Of a stretch of DNA of 64,000 nt, positions 61,439-64,000 are shown piece after piece. Under the pieces are notes generated by a model, which saw nothing but the letters and a program-made list of their open reading frames with translations, had not been told where the DNA came from and did no database searches. This stretch comes from Skermanella mucosa (lineage in GTDB: Bacteria; Pseudomonadota; Alphaproteobacteria; Azospirillales; Azospirillaceae), in assembly GCF_016765655.2 (NCBI RefSeq), contig NZ_CP086108.1, forward strand, positions 282,501 through 346,500, in the 5' to 3' direction. The translations under genes and the position numbers were made by a program. The number at the start of each line of letters is the position of its first letter. The first letter of the stretch is position 1.

Positions 61439-64000
61439 TCATTGAACGATTTGGGCTTTGCCGGCGGAGCGGGCCTGCCGCAGGGCTTCCTTCTGCTCCG
61501 GCGTCATGGCGAGCAGGCGGAGATAGGCCTGGGCCACCTTCAGCGCGCGGCCGGGCGATGCCTCCCGCGACCGCAGCAAGGCGGCCTGGGCGGCGACGGT
61601 CGGCGCCTCCAGGAACTCGCGCAGGCGCAGCTCGGTCTGGAACACCCGGCCAAGCTTGGCGTGGATCCGCATGGCGACCAGGGAATGGCCGCCGAGGTCG
61701 AAGAAATCTTCCTCGACGCCGATCTCCCCGCCGCCGAACGCCTCGGCCCACAGGCGGGCGACGGCGTCCTCCACCGGGTCGCGGGGCGCCAGCCGGGTGG
61801 CGGTCACCTCGACGGGGGCCTGGGCCAGGGCCTTGCGGTCGATCTTGCGGTTGGGCGTCAGCGGCAGCTCGGGCAGGATGCGCCAGACCGTCGGCACCAT
61901 GTAGCCGGGCAGGCGGGCGAGCGACCGCTCGCGCAGGTCGGCGACGGCCAGTTCGGGGGCGGGTTCGGGCGCGCCGTCCTGCGGGACGAGGTTGGCGACG
62001 AGGCGCGGTTCGCCCTGGCCGTCGCGGCCGATCACGACCACCGCCTCGGCGATGCCGGGCAGGGTGCGCAGGACGCTCTCGATCTCGCCCAGCTCGATGC
62101 GGAACCCGCGGATCTTGGCCTGGGTGTCGAGCCGGCCGAGGATGTCGAAATCGCCGTCCGGCCGCCGCACCGCCCGGTCGCCGGTCAGGTAGCAGCGGGC
62201 GCCGGGCAATCCGGGGAAGCGGTTGGGCGCGAAGCGGTCGGCCGTCAGGTCGGGGCGTTCCCAATAGCCCTCGGCGAGGCCGTCGCCGCCGATCGCCAGC
62301 TCACCCGGCGCATCGACCGGGGCGGGGCGGCCGAAGGCGTCGACCACGCCGATCCAGGTGTTGCGCACCGGCGCGCCGACCACGCCGGCCTGAGCCGCGT
62401 CGTCGATCCGGCGGGCGGCCGACCAGATCGTCGTCTCGGTCGGGCCATAGACGTTCCACAGCGCGACGCCGCGGTCCAGCAGGGCCGCCGCCAGGTCGGC
62501 GGGAACCGCCTCCCCCCCGACCCAGCCGGCGAAGCCCTGCGGCGGGCGCCAGTCGGCGGCGAGCAGCAGGCGCCAGGTGGCGGGTGTGGCCTGGAGCACG
62601 GTGGCGCCCCGGGACGCGATCAGCTCCGCGAGCGCTGCGCCGTCCACGGCGGTGGCGCCGCCGCACAGCACCAGCGTGGCGCCGGCGGCCAGCGGCAGGA
62701 ACAGTTCCAGCGCCGCGATGTCGAACGACAGGGTGGTGACCGCCGCCAGCCGGTCGTCGCGGCCGAAGCCGGGCCGGTCCGCGAAGCTGTCCACCACGTT
62801 GGCGAGCGCGCGGCGGCCGACCGCGACGCCCTTGGGCCGCCCGGTCGAGCCGGAGGTGAAGATGACATAGGCCAGCCGGTCGCCCTCGCGCGGGTCGGGG
62901 GGGACGGGCGCGTCGGGGCCGGCCAGCAGGTCCTCCACCGTCAGCACGGGGGCGGCGGTGGGCGGGGCGTCGGCGCGCAGGGCGCGGGAGGCGACGACGG
63001 CGGCGGGGCGGCCGTCCTCCACCATCATCGCCAGCCGTTCCGCCGGGAACGCGGGGTCGAGCGGGATATAGGCGGCCCCCGCCAGATGCACGCCCAGGAG
63101 GGCCGGCAGCAGGTCGGCGCCCCGGTCCAGGAAGATGCCGACGCGGTCGTCCGGGCGGATGCCCGCCGCGGCGAGGCCGGACGCCACGCGCCGGGCACGC
63201 TCGGCCAGCTCGCCATAGGTCAGGGTCGCGTCCTCGGCGATCACGGCGAAGCGGCCGGGTTCGGCCTCGGCATGGTCCAGGATGCGGCGGTGGACGGGGA
63301 GCCCGACCGGGCCGGCGGTGCCGGTGGCGGCGGGGCTCGGTGCTGCCGGCAGCAGGTCGGCGATCCGCTCCCGCGCGGGGTCGCCAAGGGCTTCGAGCAG
63401 GGCCGCCAGCTCGGCCAGGAGCGCGCCGGCGGCGCCCTCGTCCAGCCGGGCGCGGTCCCACATCAGTTCCAGCCTCAGGCCGTCGCCGGGGAGGGTCCCG
63501 GGAAGGACGTAGAGGCTGAGCGGGAAATTGTTCTGTTCCCGCGCCGTGACCGCGCCGACCGCGAGGCCGGCGGAGGCGCGGACCTCGGACGCGACGGGGT
63601 AGTTCTCATAGACCAGGATCGCCTCGAACAGCGGCTGCTGGCGGGGGCGCCCGCTCCAAGACTGGATATCCACCAGCCGGCTGTCCTGGTGGGCCGCCAG
63701 ATCGCCGAAGCCGGCCTGGAACGCCGGCAGCCAGTCGGCGAGATTCGCCGCCGGGTCGAGCACGGCCCGCACCGGCAGCGTGTTGATGAACATGCCGACC
63801 ATGCCGTCGGAACCGTCGAGGTCCTGCGGCCGGCCCGACACCGTGACGCCGTAGAGCACGTCGAGCGTGCCGCCGTAGCGGCCGAGCAGCACCGCCCAGG
63901 CGGCGTTGACCAGCGTGCTCTGGGTGACGCCGTGGCGCCGGGCTGATTCGGCGAGGCGGGCGGCCGGGGCCGGGGGCAGGTCGAGGCTGCGCATCGCCAT
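61439..64000 (-). CDS. Non-ribosomal peptide synthetase, C-terminal module (C-A-PCP), 5' part outside window
   Basis: 853 codons in the window. The frame continues past the window edge, and the N-terminal part of the condensation domain with HHxxxDG is missing. VNAAWAVLLGRY and VSGRPQDLDG are C-domain motifs. The adenylation domain has FTSGSTGRPKGV (A3), YGPTETT (A5) and RIELGEIESVL (A8); the PCP has GGHSLVAM with the phosphopantetheine Ser. After it, only about 60 residues follow and no thioesterase. Pocket residues read D-I-L-Q-W-G-V-I-W (by alignment to GrsA, with A10 Lys), close to the published glycine pattern; tentative. Confidence 0.88.
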   Translation of the reverse strand: MAMRSLDLPPAPAARLAESARRHGVTQSTLVNAAWAVLLGRYGGTLDVLYGVTVSGRPQDLDGSDGMVGMFINTLPVRAVLDPAANLADWLPAFQAGFGDLAAHQDSRLVDIQSWSGRPRQQPLFEAILVYENYPVASEVRASAGLAVGAVTAREQNNFPLSLYVLPGTLPGDGLRLELMWDRARLDEGAAGALLAELAALLEALGDPARERIADLLPAAPSPAATGTAGPVGLPVHRRILDHAEAEPGRFAVIAEDATLTYGELAERARRVASGLAAAGIRPDDRVGIFLDRGADLLPALLGVHLAGAAYIPLDPAFPAERLAMMVEDGRPAAVVASRALRADAPPTAAPVLTVEDLLAGPDAPVPPDPREGDRLAYVIFTSGSTGRPKGVAVGRRALANVVDSFADRPGFGRDDRLAAVTTLSFDIAALELFLPLAAGATLVLCGGATAVDGAALAELIASRGATVLQATPATWRLLLAADWRPPQGFAGWVGGEAVPADLAAALLDRGVALWNVYGPTETTIWSAARRIDDAAQAGVVGAPVRNTWIGVVDAFGRPAPVDAPGELAIGGDGLAEGYWERPDLTADRFAPNRFPGLPGARCYLTGDRAVRRPDGDFDILGRLDTQAKIRGFRIELGEIESVLRTLPGIAEAVVVIGRDGQGEPRLVANLVPQDGAPEPAPELAVADLRERSLARLPGYMVPTVWRILPELPLTPNRKIDRKALAQAPVEVTATRLAPRDPVEDAVARLWAEAFGGGEIGVEEDFFDLGGHSLVAMRIHAKLGRVFQTELRLREFLEAPTVAAQAALLRSREASPGRALKVAQAYLRLLAMTPEQKEALRQARSAGKAQIVQ

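Overview
The window is 64 kb of GC-rich bacterial DNA. Codon use, the abundance of ABC and TRAP importers, parAB, Phd and ParD type modules and an HWE-type histidine kinase fit an alphaproteobacterium. Rhodospirillales/Azospirillaceae (Azospirillum or Skermanella-like) is my best inference, but there is no rRNA, tRNA or other taxonomic marker to prove it. No CRISPR array and no complete insertion sequence was seen.

Layout. 1-2.6 kb: two glyoxalase-fold (VOC) ring-cleaving dioxygenases around a small serine hydrolase, an mhqO/mhqD-like quinone or aromatic detoxification group. 2.6-5 kb: two tiny proteins and an Nramp-related transporter without the canonical metal motifs. 5.2-7.2 kb: a parA-parB partition pair flanked by copies of one palindrome (GTGTGCGG-TT-CCGCACAC), with the terminator stem reusing its core. 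7.2-11 kb: a GMC oxidoreductase with a small secreted partner, two small membrane proteins and a nitronate monooxygenase-like enzyme. 11.2-17.6 kb: a peptide/opine-type ABC importer operon carrying an acetamidase/formamidase in the middle. 17.6-18.3 kb: a ParD-ParE module whose toxin is cut by an in-frame amber codon. 19.5-28.9 kb: a sugar/polyol utilisation locus (HAD phosphatase, FGGY kinase, ABC ATPase, Zn dehydrogenase, binding protein, two permeases, SorC-type regulator, SIS-domain isomerase).

29-37.2 kb is accessory and mosaic: a MITE-like repeat, an orphan terminase-small-subunit-like protein, a DMT exporter and divergent LysR regulator, a Phd-PemK type toxin-antitoxin pair, an IS5-type transposase remnant, a DUF29 protein, and an AT-rich island (about 35.2-37.1 kb) with an unrecognised gene and a membrane protein. 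37.4-45.5 kb returns to catabolism: SDR plus FGGY kinase, acyl-CoA ligase plus thiolase, and a DctQ-DctM-DctP TRAP importer. 45.7-54.5 kb holds an HWE-type sensor kinase, two TPR proteins and a 1,260-residue SARP-like regulator with a degenerate cyclase domain, an AAA ATPase and a helical-repeat tail.

54.9-56.2 kb is packed with repeats and hairpins and leads into the most interesting gene: a TIR-NB-ARC-TPR protein (56220-58808), a bacterial relative of plant and animal innate immune receptors, with a sensor region of near-identical 126-bp repeats. A structured intergenic element lies upstream of it and a second copy lies upstream of the unknown AT-rich gene. Sequence spacing and compensatory base changes suggest a structured RNA. 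A short degenerate third copy may precede the AT-rich membrane-protein gene. The window ends with a GT32 glycosyltransferase, an SDR, a lipoprotein metalloprotease-like protein and the 3' end of an NRPS gene (C-A-PCP) whose A-domain pocket resembles the glycine code.
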